Of a stretch of 64,000 nucleotides of DNA, positions 34,326 to 43,772 are shown piece by piece. Within the stretch, counting starts at the first letter, position 1. Each line of letters opens with the position of its first letter. Source of the DNA: UBA6921 sp964532385 (lineage in GTDB: Bacteria > Pseudomonadota > Gammaproteobacteria > SG8-11); NCBI GenBank assembly GCA_964532385.1, contig CAZHHW010000002.1, positions 1 through 64,000 on the forward strand, written 5' to 3'. The translations under genes were made by a program, and so were the position numbers. The notes below the pieces were generated by a model. The model saw only the letters and a program-made list of their open reading frames with translations. It was not told where the DNA came from and did not search any database.

Positions 34326-36527
34326 TTAGTAAAGCTCCTGCGGATCGACATCCAGCGACCAGCGCACCTGACGCGATACTTTCAGAGCTTCGACGCGCGG
34401 CAGCCATTCGTCGAGAAAACGATGCAGGGTTTTCCGCGTGTTGCATTGCACCAGCAACTGAGCCCGATAACGTCCGGCACGTTTTTCCATCGGCGCGGGC
34501 ACCGGCCCGAGTAATTGCACGCCGCGCATCGCACCGGCAGCCTCTCGAGCCGCATTGAGAAAACGCAGGGGCGCTTCTTGTTGCGGGGCTTCGGCGCGCA
34601 TCAAGGTCAAATAACTGTACGGCGGCAAACCTGCTTCCTGCCGCTCATGCAATGCGGCCTGCGCGAATGCCGGATAGCCTTTTTCCAATAACGTCCGCAG
34701 CAAGGGATGATCGGGAAAATGCGTTTGGATCAATACCTCGCCGGGACGTGTGTCGCGCCCGGCCCGCCCGGCCACTTGCACAATCAACTGTGCCATGCGC
34801 TCGCCGGCGCGAAAGTCGGCACTGACCAGACCCTGGTCGGTGTTCAACACGCCCACCAGGGTAACCCCCGGGAAGTGATGCCCCTTGGCCAGCATCTGCG
34901 TACCGATCAGGATGCGATAACGCAGCGCGTGAATGCCGTCGAACAGCGTTTCCAGCGCGCCCACGCGCCGCGTGCTGTCGCGGTCGACGCGTGCAATGCC
35001 GACGCCCGGAAATAACTCGGTCAGAATTTCTTCGACGCGCTCGGTGCCCGCACCCACCGCGCGCAACTCGGTGCCGGCACATGCGGGGCAGGTCTCAACA
35101 AGCGGCCGTTCGGCGCCGCAGTGATGGCAACGCATTTGCCGTGAATGCTGATGCAAGGTCAGGTGCGAATCGCAACGGCTACAGCGCGCGATCCAGCCGC
35201 AGGCATGGCACAGCAGTGTCGGTGCGAAGCCGCGCCGGTTCAGAAACAACAGCACTTGATGTCCGGCCGCCAGATGCTGCGTCATCGCATCGAGCAAGGC
35301 GCGTGAAATCGGGCCGCGCATGGGTTGACGGCGGACATCGATCACTTGTAACGCGGGCGCCGTGGCCACGCCGGCGCGCACCGGTAAAATTAAATGTCGA
35401 TAACGGCCCTGTTGTACATTGTAAAGACATTCCAGCGACGGCGTTGCCGACCCCAGCACGATGGGAATGCGTTCCTCGCGCGCGCGGATCACCGCCACAT
35501 CGCGCGCTAAATAACGAAAGCCGTCTTGCTGCTTGAACGACAGATCATGTTCTTCGTCGACCACGATCAATCCGAGCTTGGGCAGCGGTGTAAATACGGC
35601 GGAGCGCGTGCCCACGACGATCATCGCCACGCCCTGCTGTGCCTGCCGCCATGCGTGTGCGCGTTCGCGATCATTTAAACCCGAATGCAATAAGGCGATC
35701 GGCAAATTAAAACGCTGCCGGAAACGCTCGACCAATTGCGGGGTTAAGCCAATCTCGGGGACCAGCACCAGAATCTGCTGGCCGCGTTCGAGGACACGCT
35801 GGGTGAGCTGCAAATAGACTTCGGTTTTGCCGCTGCCAGTAACGCCATCCAGCAAAAAAGTTTGAAACTGCCCGAGCGCCGCCAGCACCTGCGCCACGGC
35901 ATCAGCCTGCGCCGCATTCAACGGGGGTGCGCTCTGGAGTGCAAGTGGCGCCGCAGTAATCGCATCGGCCGGCAGGGCTTCGACCCAGCCGCGCTCAATC
36001 AACACCGCGAGGGTCGGCCGCCATACTTTAATCGCGGCGTCCAGATCGACGGCGGCGGCACCGTGCGGATAGCGGCGCAAGCGCTCCAGCAGGGCCACTT
36101 GACGCGGCGCGCGCGCCAAATGTGTTAAATCGATCTGCGCACCGGCGGCGGTGACCCGCCAGCGTGCCGCCCGGAGGCGCGTGGCAGGTGTTTGTTCGCG
36201 CCGCAAACTGACAGGAAATGCATTGGGCAACACCTCGCCCGGTGCATGCCGATAATAAGCAGCCGCCCAATTCAACACGCGGAATAATTCGGCCGGGATG
36301 AGCGGCGCAGCGTCGAGTATTTCCAATGCCCGCCGCATGCGCGGTTGCGCGACGGCACTTTCTTCCACCACCTCCACCAACACCCCGACCAGCGTGCGAC
36401 GGCCGAACGGTACGCGCACGCGCACGCCTGGGAACAGCGCGCGTTCGTTATGCTGAGGCGGGAAATAATCAAAGCACTGGCGCAACGGTGAAGGCACGGC
36501 GATACGAAGAATCAGGGGCGCGGACAT
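34326..36527 (-). CDS. priA: Primosomal protein N' (replication restart helicase)
   Basis: 733 residues from ATG 36527; the longer frame adds 22 unsupported residues. PriA reloads DnaB at stalled forks. The N-terminal 3'-DNA-binding domain (RIAVPSPLRQCFDYFPP) is followed by Walker A GVTGSGKTEVYLQL, the DEEHD box, and the zinc-binding cluster CHACGWIARCSRCDSH with MRCHHCGAE and ETCPACAG (eight Cys). Further helicase motifs are RVDRDSTRR and IGTQMLAKGHHFPGV. It is convergent with the GH15 gene, and DnaA-box-like sites lie just upstream. Confidence 0.97.
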   Translation of the reverse strand: MSAPLILRIAVPSPLRQCFDYFPPQHNERALFPGVRVRVPFGRRTLVGVLVEVVEESAVAQPRMRRALEILDAAPLIPAELFRVLNWAAAYYRHAPGEVLPNAFPVSLRREQTPATRLRAARWRVTAAGAQIDLTHLARAPRQVALLERLRRYPHGAAAVDLDAAIKVWRPTLAVLIERGWVEALPADAITAAPLALQSAPPLNAAQADAVAQVLAALGQFQTFLLDGVTGSGKTEVYLQLTQRVLERGQQILVLVPEIGLTPQLVERFRQRFNLPIALLHSGLNDRERAHAWRQAQQGVAMIVVGTRSAVFTPLPKLGLIVVDEEHDLSFKQQDGFRYLARDVAVIRAREERIPIVLGSATPSLECLYNVQQGRYRHLILPVRAGVATAPALQVIDVRRQPMRGPISRALLDAMTQHLAAGHQVLLFLNRRGFAPTLLCHACGWIARCSRCDSHLTLHQHSRQMRCHHCGAERPLVETCPACAGTELRAVGAGTERVEEILTELFPGVGIARVDRDSTRRVGALETLFDGIHALRYRILIGTQMLAKGHHFPGVTLVGVLNTDQGLVSADFRAGERMAQLIVQVAGRAGRDTRPGEVLIQTHFPDHPLLRTLLEKGYPAFAQAALHERQEAGLPPYSYLTLMRAEAPQQEAPLRFLNAAREAAGAMRGVQLLGPVPAPMEKRAGRYRAQLLVQCNTRKTLHRFLDEWLPRVEALKVSRQVRWSLDVDPQELY

Positions 36528-36863
36528 GGCGCGCACTCTAGCACGCGCGTCACGCACGCCGACATGTGCGGGAGCTTTAAAAGTTATCCCCAAAACCTGT
36601 GGATAACTGTGTGGATGAATCCGGTAAAGCGATATGACAACCCTATTACAGTAAGCTTTGCTTCAGATTGGATAGAAATTATCCAAAACTATCAATTCTT
36701 TATTTAACAACTAGATACCCGTGCTTTATGTAATTTAACATGCAGCGGATGAGCTATCGTCTCGCCGGAATGAGGATCATTCCAGTATGTGTATAAAAAC
36801 CCGCTCAGCAACACGCGGAAAGCGCCGCGATGTCAAGCGCAATCGCGGGTGCAGCGAACAAAA
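36528..36863. other. Intergenic region upstream of priA
   Basis: About 336 bp holding DnaA-box-like sites (listed separately), an AT-rich stretch at about 36675-36750 and an inverted repeat TTGGATA-GAAAT-TATCCAA at 36668-36686. No gene is credible. Confidence 0.5.
36584..36618. promoter_or_regulatory. Cluster of DnaA-box-like sequences upstream of priA
   Basis: TTATCCCCA at 36584-36592 (8/9), TGTGGATAA at 36598-36606 (a perfect DnaA box on the minus strand) and TGTGGATGA at 36610-36618 (8/9). A fourth copy, TTATCCAAA at 36679-36687 (8/9), lies outside this interval. They could regulate priA in response to DnaA or be a local titration site. Confidence 0.5.
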
Positions 36864-37448
36864 TCAGGATGATTTATGACGCCGTGTCAGTGCCACGCGG
36901 CGGCGGTGCGCACGAAAAATCAAACGGTCCAGCCAGTCCCCCACGGCTACATTCAGTGGAGCAAGCTGGACCGTCACATGAGTCGCGCCCGCACTCTGAT
37001 CCACCTGAACGACGCGCCCAAAGAGCAGCAGAGGTTTGGGATAATGCGAATGCAGATACAACGTCAGACGTAGACATTCACCGGATATAGGCACAGCGGT
37101 AGTCGAAGATGACCACTCCAGGCTGTTGCGTGTGAGCATACAGGGCATGGCCGGGGGCAAGGTCAGCGAGTGCGATAAAACCTGCGCCAGCAATTCGATC
37201 ACCAAATTCAAACGTTGCTCAATCCGCAGCAGCTCGGGCGACGCCTCGTCGTGTTCGTCAAGCGGCTCGTGCGCACGATCATCGAGCAGGTAATAGTTGC
37301 GCAGCGTGATTTCGTTGCTGTCGTGTATTGAATCGGCCTGGTGTTCCAATTGCTCTGGATTGACTTGCTCCCAGCTCAACGGAAAGGTGCCGCTCAACAC
37401 GGGACCTTCTGCGGATGGGCTATTGGATTCGGCGGGCATGGATATCAT
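36864..37448 (-). CDS. PilZ-like protein
   Basis: About 194 residues from the ATG at 37448; starts at 37439 or 37487 are also possible. The first 60 residues are acidic and unstructured. A helical stretch (LRIEQRLNLVIELLAQVLSHSL) precedes a beta-rich C-terminal domain (RNSLEWSSSTTAVPISGECLRL, KPLLLFGRVVQVDQ, HVTVQLAPLN) that follows the layout of PilZ or cyclic-di-GMP-receptor-like beta barrels; the tail is basic. The RxxxR motif is not obvious, so it may not bind the nucleotide. It is divergent from the Nudix gene. Confidence 0.6.
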   Translation of the reverse strand: MISMPAESNSPSAEGPVLSGTFPLSWEQVNPEQLEHQADSIHDSNEITLRNYYLLDDRAHEPLDEHDEASPELLRIEQRLNLVIELLAQVLSHSLTLPPAMPCMLTRNSLEWSSSTTAVPISGECLRLTLYLHSHYPKPLLLFGRVVQVDQSAGATHVTVQLAPLNVAVGDWLDRLIFRAHRRRVALTRRHKSS

Positions 37449-37512
37449 GGTAGCCGCCGCCTGCGGTTGTGACAAACCCTCACGCATTTTTCCTGTGCTA
37501 TGCTCGCGAGCA

Positions 37513-37935
37513 ATGCACCGCCCACATCTACTTTCTGCCGGAGTCATTGTCGTTCGCAAGCAAGGTGATACCTGGCATTATTTATTATTGCGCGCGTTTA
37601 ATTTCTGGGACTTTCCGAAAGGCATGGTTGAAGCCGGCGAAGATCCGTTTGCGGCCGCGCAACGCGAGGTGGCGGAAGAGTCCGGGCTGACCGGTCTGGA
37701 TTTCCGCTGGGGAATGGAATTTCGCGAAACACCTCCGTACGCGGCCAATAAAATTGCGCGTTATTATCTTGCTACTGCTCCGCACGGCGAAGTTTATCTG
37801 CCGGTTAATCCGGAACTGGGTAAACCCGAACACGATGAATTCCGCTGGCTGGACTATACGCAGGCACGCAGCCTCGTTTCAGTGCGCGTTCAGCCGATCC
37901 TCGACTGGGCGCATAAAATAATTGAACCGCTATAG
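37513..37935 (+). CDS. Nudix hydrolase
   Basis: 140 residues from ATG 37513; the longer frame to 37297 overlaps the opposing gene. The Nudix box GMVEAGEDPFAAAQREVAEE followed by SGL fits GX5EX7REUXEEXGU exactly. The preceding LRAFNFWDFPKG and the later KIARYYLATAP match the Ap4A-hydrolase type (asymmetric diadenosine tetraphosphatase). It would cleave Ap4A to ATP and AMP or a related dinucleotide. It forms its own unit, ending at a shared terminator. Confidence 0.88.
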   Translation: MHRPHLLSAGVIVVRKQGDTWHYLLLRAFNFWDFPKGMVEAGEDPFAAAQREVAEESGLTGLDFRWGMEFRETPPYAANKIARYYLATAPHGEVYLPVNPELGKPEHDEFRWLDYTQARSLVSVRVQPILDWAHKIIEPL

Positions 37936-37996
37936 TTTGCTACAAATACTCTTCAAAAATTTTAAAGCTCTCCGTGTTGACATTTAGTAAATAAAA

Positions 37997-38025
37997 AAAC
38001 CGCCCGGCTCAGTGCCGGGCGGTTT
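37997..38025 (-). terminator. Bidirectional intrinsic terminator
   Basis: AAACCGCCCGGC-TCAGT-GCCGGGCGGTTT forms a perfect 12-bp stem. On the minus strand it runs into seven T, so it mainly ends the metallophosphatase gene; on the plus strand it also follows the Nudix gene. Confidence 0.88.
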
Positions 38026-38062
38026 AAATATCACGCCCTGTCCTTACGCTATGTCGTAGCGG

Positions 38063-40360
38063 TTATGGACAGACATATGCACCAAGGTCCAAGCCAATCG
38101 TGCCGCACAGCGGCTGCATGACGGGGAAACCGAACTTGCTTCGATTCGGTAGCGCCACACCGTTCCACAAGGTTACGCGGCCGGTTAAAGCATTGTTGCT
38201 CGCAACCTTGAGGTATTTTTCCATGATCTCGACCAGATCGATCACGCGCCCTTCGGACTGCGGTTTGCCATCGGCACCCGGAATCCAATCACCTACCTTA
38301 AAACCTGCCGGGATGATCGCGGCATCCGCATCCGCCTGGGTATAGACCTTGACCACTGGAATGCCGTTCGCATCCAGCAACGCATTACCGCTTGCATCCG
38401 CATTCACCGGTAACAGGTACGGCGTATCGGCGGACAGCGTTTTGTCGTTGGAACTCCCCGACGGAAAGCAGTTCTCGCAATTATTTATCGTTTGCGGTGT
38501 GCGGCGATACCAGTAGCCCGCCGCCGTCATGGCAGGCGATGCGAACGGGGTCGTGACATTAACCGCGGTGAGCTTCCAGGGAGCGTCGGTTGTGCCGTTA
38601 CCCGGCGCAAGATTGTAAACCGTCTTGGCGGGAAACGCGGTCGCCCAGCTTGGCGTCCAGTTGCCGTCGGTGTTGTTGGTGACATGAGTCAACGCGGAAC
38701 CCACGCAGGCACCCTGCTCATCGGCCGGTAACGACGCGCATGGCATCTTGACGGTCAAATCGCGCGCGCGCGAGGGTTTGCGGTAAGCGGCAAACTTGTC
38801 GACCTTGCCCGCGGAGATTTCGGCGGGAGTTAATGGTGCATAGAGCGGATTACCATTGGTCGTATTGTTGTCCACCGGGCTGACCGAGTACGGATCGAAT
38901 TTCAGGCTAAAGCCTTCCGCGCTGTAGCCGAACATCCAACCGCCGCGCCAGTCGATCGCGGGATCTTGACCGAATACCGAGCGCGAGGAGTTGTCGATCT
39001 GATTGCGTAATTGCGTAGCGGTGATACGTGACACTTTGGCCACACGCGGTCCGATCGGCATGTAATGGAATAAATCATTACGCGTGATATTTGCATTTGC
39101 CTTGATGGTCGTGCCATAGCGGAATCCGCGTATGGTGGCCGCGTCGGAACCCGCCCACCAACGAATACCGTCCGCGATCCAGTTATGCGACGAACCTTCC
39201 AACACCGCTGGAGCTGTTTCATCACTGAAGTTGCTGCGATGCAGCGCCTCGCGGGCAGTCCCCACCACAACGTCCAATGCCCCATGCAAGCAAGTTTCGC
39301 TGAACATATTCCAATAAATGCTGGTGCTGGTACAGGTGGCGGGCTTCACGTAACCCGCCTTGGTATACGGTTTGCGCACCGCATCGACTTTGCTTTTGAC
39401 GGTCGAATTTTCACTTAGGCTGTCGTTGATGTTGTGCTGCTTGTATTCCCAGTCGGCAATTTTCTGTCCCACCGGCAAGGCGGTGTTGACTTCAATTTCA
39501 ATCTCGCCCAGCTGCGTACCATCCATGCCCTGTTCCATGATCAAGCCGGTAAAACCGGCCGCCGTTTGCACCCGGATCGGCACTTTGATTTCTTCATGCA
39601 TGTCGGAATTAAATACGAGGTCAACATGCTGCTCGGCCGTCAGTTCCCGTAGCAGTTGTATGTTGCGGCCGATTTCGATTTCAGACGCCAAAATCACCAG
39701 GTCAACCGCGCCACCCGGGTCGCTGGTGCCGGTCGACGGCCGCGTTGGACTACGAAACGCCGCTGCATGCGTTTTCACTTCGGCGGCGCAATCGGTAAAT
39801 GTTAAGCCATCCGAAACCCACAGGCCCACGGCTTGCGGACCGCGATTCGTAGTGCAGCCGATGATGCCGATTTTTAAACCATTCAGCATTTTGAAACTGG
39901 TCGGCGGCAAAATAGTCGCCGCCGGTGTGACGCCTGCGTGATACACGTTGGCCGCCACTGCGCCCCAGCGTTTGGCAGTGGTGGTGGTTGCCGGGTACGT
40001 GGTGGCGGAGAAGAGCTGCACAAAGCGATCTTTGCCGTAGACGAAATCCCAATTACCTGGCGCGAATACATCAACCTTGAAAAGGTCAATAACGTCGACC
40101 ATCGCCTGGCCGCGCGTGTACAACGCTTCGCCCGAACCCTGGGTGGTATCACCGGTGTTAATCAATAAGTTGTATCTGTTATTACTGCGAATCGAATCGA
40201 TCTTGGTCTTCATGCGAGCCAAACCGCCTTCCATGCGACCCACATTGTCGCTGCGTACATTCGGCCGCGGTAACAAGTGACCGTGCACATCGCCCATATG
40301 AATCAGTGTGATTTCCTTCGTCGCGGCATAGGCCGAGGAGCCTCCCAAAACCATGCCGGC
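38063..40360 (-). CDS. SoxB-like/5'-nucleotidase-family metallophosphatase, 5' end in the assembly gap
   Basis: At least 766 codons are open up to the N-run at 40361, so the true start (most of the signal peptide) is missing; the visible end of the signal is MVLGGSSAYAA. The calcineurin-like domain has IHMGDVHGHLLPR, INTGDTTQGSGEALY, APGNWDFVYG and NSDMHEE, and the C-terminal 5'-nucleotidase-like domain includes VLEGSSHNWIADGIRW. The GNW replaces the GNH of classical 5'-nucleotidases, as in the SoxB branch (GHWEFT), so a sulfur-compound or other hydrolase is likely. A long unique C-terminal insertion (about 480-640) has no known match. It is periplasmic. Confidence 0.82.
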   Translation of the reverse strand, partial: AGMVLGGSSAYAATKEITLIHMGDVHGHLLPRPNVRSDNVGRMEGGLARMKTKIDSIRSNNRYNLLINTGDTTQGSGEALYTRGQAMVDVIDLFKVDVFAPGNWDFVYGKDRFVQLFSATTYPATTTTAKRWGAVAANVYHAGVTPAATILPPTSFKMLNGLKIGIIGCTTNRGPQAVGLWVSDGLTFTDCAAEVKTHAAAFRSPTRPSTGTSDPGGAVDLVILASEIEIGRNIQLLRELTAEQHVDLVFNSDMHEEIKVPIRVQTAAGFTGLIMEQGMDGTQLGEIEIEVNTALPVGQKIADWEYKQHNINDSLSENSTVKSKVDAVRKPYTKAGYVKPATCTSTSIYWNMFSETCLHGALDVVVGTAREALHRSNFSDETAPAVLEGSSHNWIADGIRWWAGSDAATIRGFRYGTTIKANANITRNDLFHYMPIGPRVAKVSRITATQLRNQIDNSSRSVFGQDPAIDWRGGWMFGYSAEGFSLKFDPYSVSPVDNNTTNGNPLYAPLTPAEISAGKVDKFAAYRKPSRARDLTVKMPCASLPADEQGACVGSALTHVTNNTDGNWTPSWATAFPAKTVYNLAPGNGTTDAPWKLTAVNVTTPFASPAMTAAGYWYRRTPQTINNCENCFPSGSSNDKTLSADTPYLLPVNADASGNALLDANGIPVVKVYTQADADAAIIPAGFKVGDWIPGADGKPQSEGRVIDLVEIMEKYLKVASNNALTGRVTLWNGVALPNRSKFGFPVMQPLCGTIGLDLGAYVCP

Positions 40361-40460
40361 NNNNNNNNNNNNNNNNNNNNNNNNNNNNNNNNNNNNNNNN
40401 NNNNNNNNNNNNNNNNNNNNNNNNNNNNNNNNNNNNNNNNNNNNNNNNNNNNNNNNNNNN
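40361..40460. other. Assembly gap (100 N)
   Basis: Exactly 100 undetermined bases, the usual length for a scaffold gap of unknown size. It hides the start of the gene to the left and the promoter of the gene to the right. Real distance and adjacency across it are not known. Confidence 1.
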
Positions 40461-40478
40461 ATTCAGGAGGAATACCGC

Positions 40479-41489
40479 ATGGCGTTGACTAACTATGGAG
40501 TTTTAAAAGGGCGCGCGGTTGATCGGCGGCTCGGCGAGGGCCAAAGTCCGCATTATCAAGTACGCATTGTGGATGAGGAAACCGACTATCGGATTGCGAT
40601 CAACGTCAAATCACAACAAAGCCCGTCCGAGATCGAGTATCTCGTGGATGAAACATTTCAGCATCCCGTTGTCACGCGCCTGCTCGACTTACCGCTGGGT
40701 TTCACGATGCTGGAGCACAAATCCAATGGCCTGGCTCTGGACTTTATTCGCGGCAATCTATTCGACCCCCGCCGGATGCGTCCGTTACCTTTCAATGTGC
40801 CAGGTCCGGACAATGACTTGAACGAAGTCATCAATCACTACATCCAAGGTGTGATGGCGGATGAAAGCGCACTGGTTTATGCGTTCGGTACGCGCTGGGG
40901 ACCGGAGGACTTCAAGGATAAGATCTTCGGCTTCAAACCCGGCAATGGCATCCATAATATTCACATGAACCAGGCAAACTCAGCACAGTTTCGCGGTGAC
41001 GACGGCGTGTGGCAGGACGGAGCGCTGCTCATGCACTTTCCGGCTCGAAAACAGTGGGTTGCCGTGTTTCTCAAATTCCAGTCGCAAGGTTGGCATAGCG
41101 ATGACGTGACCGGCCACCGCATCGGCTCCGATCCCAGCCCGCCGGGGCCAACACCCCCGCCGGTGCAGCCTCAAGGTCTGATGCGTATCGTAGCCGCGCT
41201 GGTGAATCCCATTGGAGCGGAGCCCGGAAAAGAAACCGTCACACTGCTCAACACGTCTCCCCATCCAATTGATCTCACGGGCTGGTCGCTAGCAAACCAA
41301 GCGAAACAAAAACATCCGCTCAACGGGAGCGTGCCTGCCGGTGAAGTAAGAATGGTTACCCTGCCCAAAACAGTATCCCTGGGAAATCAGGGCGGCATCA
41401 TTACGCTGTTGAATCGCGAAGGCCTGAAGATCGACGGTGTGGCTTATACCAAAACACAAATCCGGGAAGGCTGGACGCTTGTATTTTAA
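40479..41489 (+). CDS. YukJ-like (DUF2278) protein with C-terminal lamin-tail domain
   Basis: 336 residues from ATG 40479, which has AGGAGG at 40465-40470 directly after the gap. The DUF2278 part covers about residues 1-215: YGVLKGRAVDRRLGEGQSPH, DFIRGNLFDPRRMRPLPFN, PGPDNDLNEVINHYIQG, YAFGTRWGPE, IHNIHMNQAN, WQDGALLMHFP. A Pro-rich linker leads to a C-terminal lamin-tail-like Ig fold (ETVTLLNTSPHPIDLTGWSL ... GNQGGIITLLN). No signal peptide is seen in the visible start. Function of YukJ-type proteins is unknown. It lies between two paralogous phosphatase genes. Confidence 0.88.
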   Translation: MALTNYGVLKGRAVDRRLGEGQSPHYQVRIVDEETDYRIAINVKSQQSPSEIEYLVDETFQHPVVTRLLDLPLGFTMLEHKSNGLALDFIRGNLFDPRRMRPLPFNVPGPDNDLNEVINHYIQGVMADESALVYAFGTRWGPEDFKDKIFGFKPGNGIHNIHMNQANSAQFRGDDGVWQDGALLMHFPARKQWVAVFLKFQSQGWHSDDVTGHRIGSDPSPPGPTPPPVQPQGLMRIVAALVNPIGAEPGKETVTLLNTSPHPIDLTGWSLANQAKQKHPLNGSVPAGEVRMVTLPKTVSLGNQGGIITLLNREGLKIDGVAYTKTQIREGWTLVF

Positions 41490-41554
41490 AAGGGGCCATG
41501 TTTTTTCTAAAAAAATGATGATTTGCAATCCTTGGCTTTAAATTAATTTTTGGC

Positions 41555-41581
41555 AAAAAAAAGCCCGGTAAACACCGGGCT
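41555..41581 (-). terminator. Intrinsic terminator of the second metallophosphatase
   Basis: AGCCCGGT-AAAC-ACCGGGCT is a perfect 8-bp stem; on the minus strand eight T follow. It lies 25 bp past the stop at 41607. Confidence 0.9.
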
Positions 41582-41606
41582 AAAATTAATCAGGATTGAA
41601 AATTTA

Positions 41607-43550
41607 TCAGGGCTTCGGCGGGCAAGTTGCCAGCGTTGCACCCAGCAAAGGTTGCACCACATTGAACGCAAACGGGTTAATGTTCGGCAAGCGTTTCACG
41701 TTAATACGATGCAACTGTAAATTGCTGCTGGTGACGACACCGCCAATTCCACCGCTGCTGGAGGGAGCCCGCAGGTACTGAACCACGGCTTCGGTGACAT
41801 CGAGCAAGGTGCTGGAATCGAGCGGAACATTTCCGGTACCCAGCGCCGGATCGTAGGCCGTGATGATGGTGCCGTCGCTCTTGACGGTTTCAATCAATCG
41901 GCCGCGGCACTGCGCGCAGTTGTTGAGCGTATTCGGGTCATCCGCGTACCAATAACCGGACACCGTGAAACTCGGAATACCACTCACGCAGCGATTGGTA
42001 GCCGGATCGAATTTGTCCAGCGGATCGACCAGCACACCACCGACTTTAATATTGGTGCCGCGTTCGGTGGCTCCGTCGTTCAAATATCCGGCACAGGCAT
42101 CCAGATCGAAGCTTGCATTGCTGTACGCGAACATCCAGCCGCCTGTCCACTTGTTCGGGTCCGGATTGAACGTGCCGTCGGTGGATTGCTCAACCTGCAT
42201 TTTCATGTCGAAACCACACGCCGTGGGTGAACGGCCCAGTTTCGCCGCCACCGGAATGTAGTGATAGATATCTTCCATGGTGATCGGACCGCCCGCGCGG
42301 ACATGCGTACCGTAGCGGAATCCACGCAGCGCCGCGCCGCTGGATTTGGAACCCCAGCGCATCGCATCCACGATCAAGTCATGCGACGAGCCTTCCACCA
42401 CACCCGGCATATCTTCATTCATGAAGTTCGAGCGATGCAGCGGAATTTGCGTGAACGCAATGATTTCATCCACCGGACGCAGCAAGGTCGTGGTGTTGCC
42501 GCCGACCGTCACTTTTTGTCCTGCGACAAATGAGCCTCTCAGATAGGGCTTACGAACCGAGGCAACTTTGAATGCGATGGTTTTGTCTTCATCGAAGCGA
42601 TCGGTAATCACGTGCTGGCGCCAATCAAACTTGGTGATCGCGCCGTTGTACACGGTCATTTTGATCTCGCCGACCACGGTCCCATCCTGCCCTTCCTCGA
42701 CAATGCGCGTGCCTTTCGAGGTGAGAATCGGCGTGGTGGTGCGTTCGTGCATGTCGGAATTCAGAATGATATCGACGCCCGCAAACGTTTCAGCGAGTTT
42801 AATATCGCGCGACATTTCAAGTTCTGAAATCATGACGAGAAGGTCGACTTTTTCCTGATTACGCAGCACATCGATATAGCAGGGGTATTCCGTGACGCCT
42901 TCGGTGAATCTGAAACCCGCGGTGACTTTAGGTCCGATGGCGGCTATCGCGCGCGCTGTGGTCATGCCCAAAATCCCAACCTTGACATTACCCACCTGCT
43001 TGATCATGTAAGGCGGCAATACGCGTTTGAGTTTATTGCCGCTGGCATCAGTCACTCCGCATACGGCGGCCGGATCAAACTGGGCGGTGTAATAAAGATT
43101 CGAGGATAATCCATGCCAGTTGATGAGAGGCGCCTTGGTGTCGCTGCCTTTAATGGTTTCTTCAAAACGCGCCGTGCCATACAGAAAATCCCAGTTCCCC
43201 GGCGTATAGGCATCGATTCCGAACATGTTGAGCACGTCGATCATCACCTGACCGCGCGAAAATAGAGCCTCACCCGAACCTTGCAACGTATCGCCGGTAT
43301 TGATCAGCAATGAATGATTAAGGTTGTTATAGGTCGCTTCCTTGCGTAGTTGTTTAACCTTGGTGTACATACGCGCCAGGCCGCCCTCCATTCGCCCGGT
43401 GGTATCGCTGCGCACGTTCGCGCGCGGCACCATGTGACCGTGTATGTCTCCCATATGAATTAACGTGACATCTCCGTTACCTGCCTGAACTTGCGGAGCG
43501 GCCAGCAGCGTCGCGCATACGGCAGGAAGCAATCGTTTAATAGCCTTCAT
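41607..43550 (-). CDS. SoxB-like/5'-nucleotidase-family metallophosphatase
   Basis: 647 residues with a complete signal peptide (LLPAVCATLLAAPQVQAG). It is a paralogue of the neighbouring phosphatase: IHMGDIHGHMVPR, INTGDTLQGSGEALF, TPGNWDFLYG, NSDMHERTTT, and VVEGSSHDLIVDAMRW. It also shows GNW instead of GNH. Four Cys in the mature part (for example NTLNNCAQCRGR) could form a disulfide pair near the C-terminus. It is predicted to hydrolyse a phospho- or thiosulfonate-type substrate in the periplasm. It starts 220 bp from fliI and has its own terminator. Confidence 0.85.
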   Translation of the reverse strand: MKAIKRLLPAVCATLLAAPQVQAGNGDVTLIHMGDIHGHMVPRANVRSDTTGRMEGGLARMYTKVKQLRKEATYNNLNHSLLINTGDTLQGSGEALFSRGQVMIDVLNMFGIDAYTPGNWDFLYGTARFEETIKGSDTKAPLINWHGLSSNLYYTAQFDPAAVCGVTDASGNKLKRVLPPYMIKQVGNVKVGILGMTTARAIAAIGPKVTAGFRFTEGVTEYPCYIDVLRNQEKVDLLVMISELEMSRDIKLAETFAGVDIILNSDMHERTTTPILTSKGTRIVEEGQDGTVVGEIKMTVYNGAITKFDWRQHVITDRFDEDKTIAFKVASVRKPYLRGSFVAGQKVTVGGNTTTLLRPVDEIIAFTQIPLHRSNFMNEDMPGVVEGSSHDLIVDAMRWGSKSSGAALRGFRYGTHVRAGGPITMEDIYHYIPVAAKLGRSPTACGFDMKMQVEQSTDGTFNPDPNKWTGGWMFAYSNASFDLDACAGYLNDGATERGTNIKVGGVLVDPLDKFDPATNRCVSGIPSFTVSGYWYADDPNTLNNCAQCRGRLIETVKSDGTIITAYDPALGTGNVPLDSSTLLDVTEAVVQYLRAPSSSGGIGGVVTSSNLQLHRINVKRLPNINPFAFNVVQPLLGATLATCPPKP

Positions 43551-43772
43551 CGTGATCTCTCCTCATTATTTTTTAAATCACATGCGCTCTTTCCCCATCA
43601 AAACTTGGCAGGAAAATAGCGTTACAACGATGATGAATTTACCGGGATTTTTTTCCGAGAATCGGAAGTGATGAATGCGACCCAAGGACTGCGCCCGGTA
43701 ACCGGTACCCTCAGTAACAACAGCCACGGATTATGCCGGGTTAAGTTTCCGTTAATCAACGCTAGAGTGTGT

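Noticed and set aside
36584..36750. Chromosomal origin of replication
   Set aside because: DnaA-box-like sites exist, but only one is perfect, and dnaA, dnaN, gidA or rnpA are absent; kept only as a regulatory-site observation.
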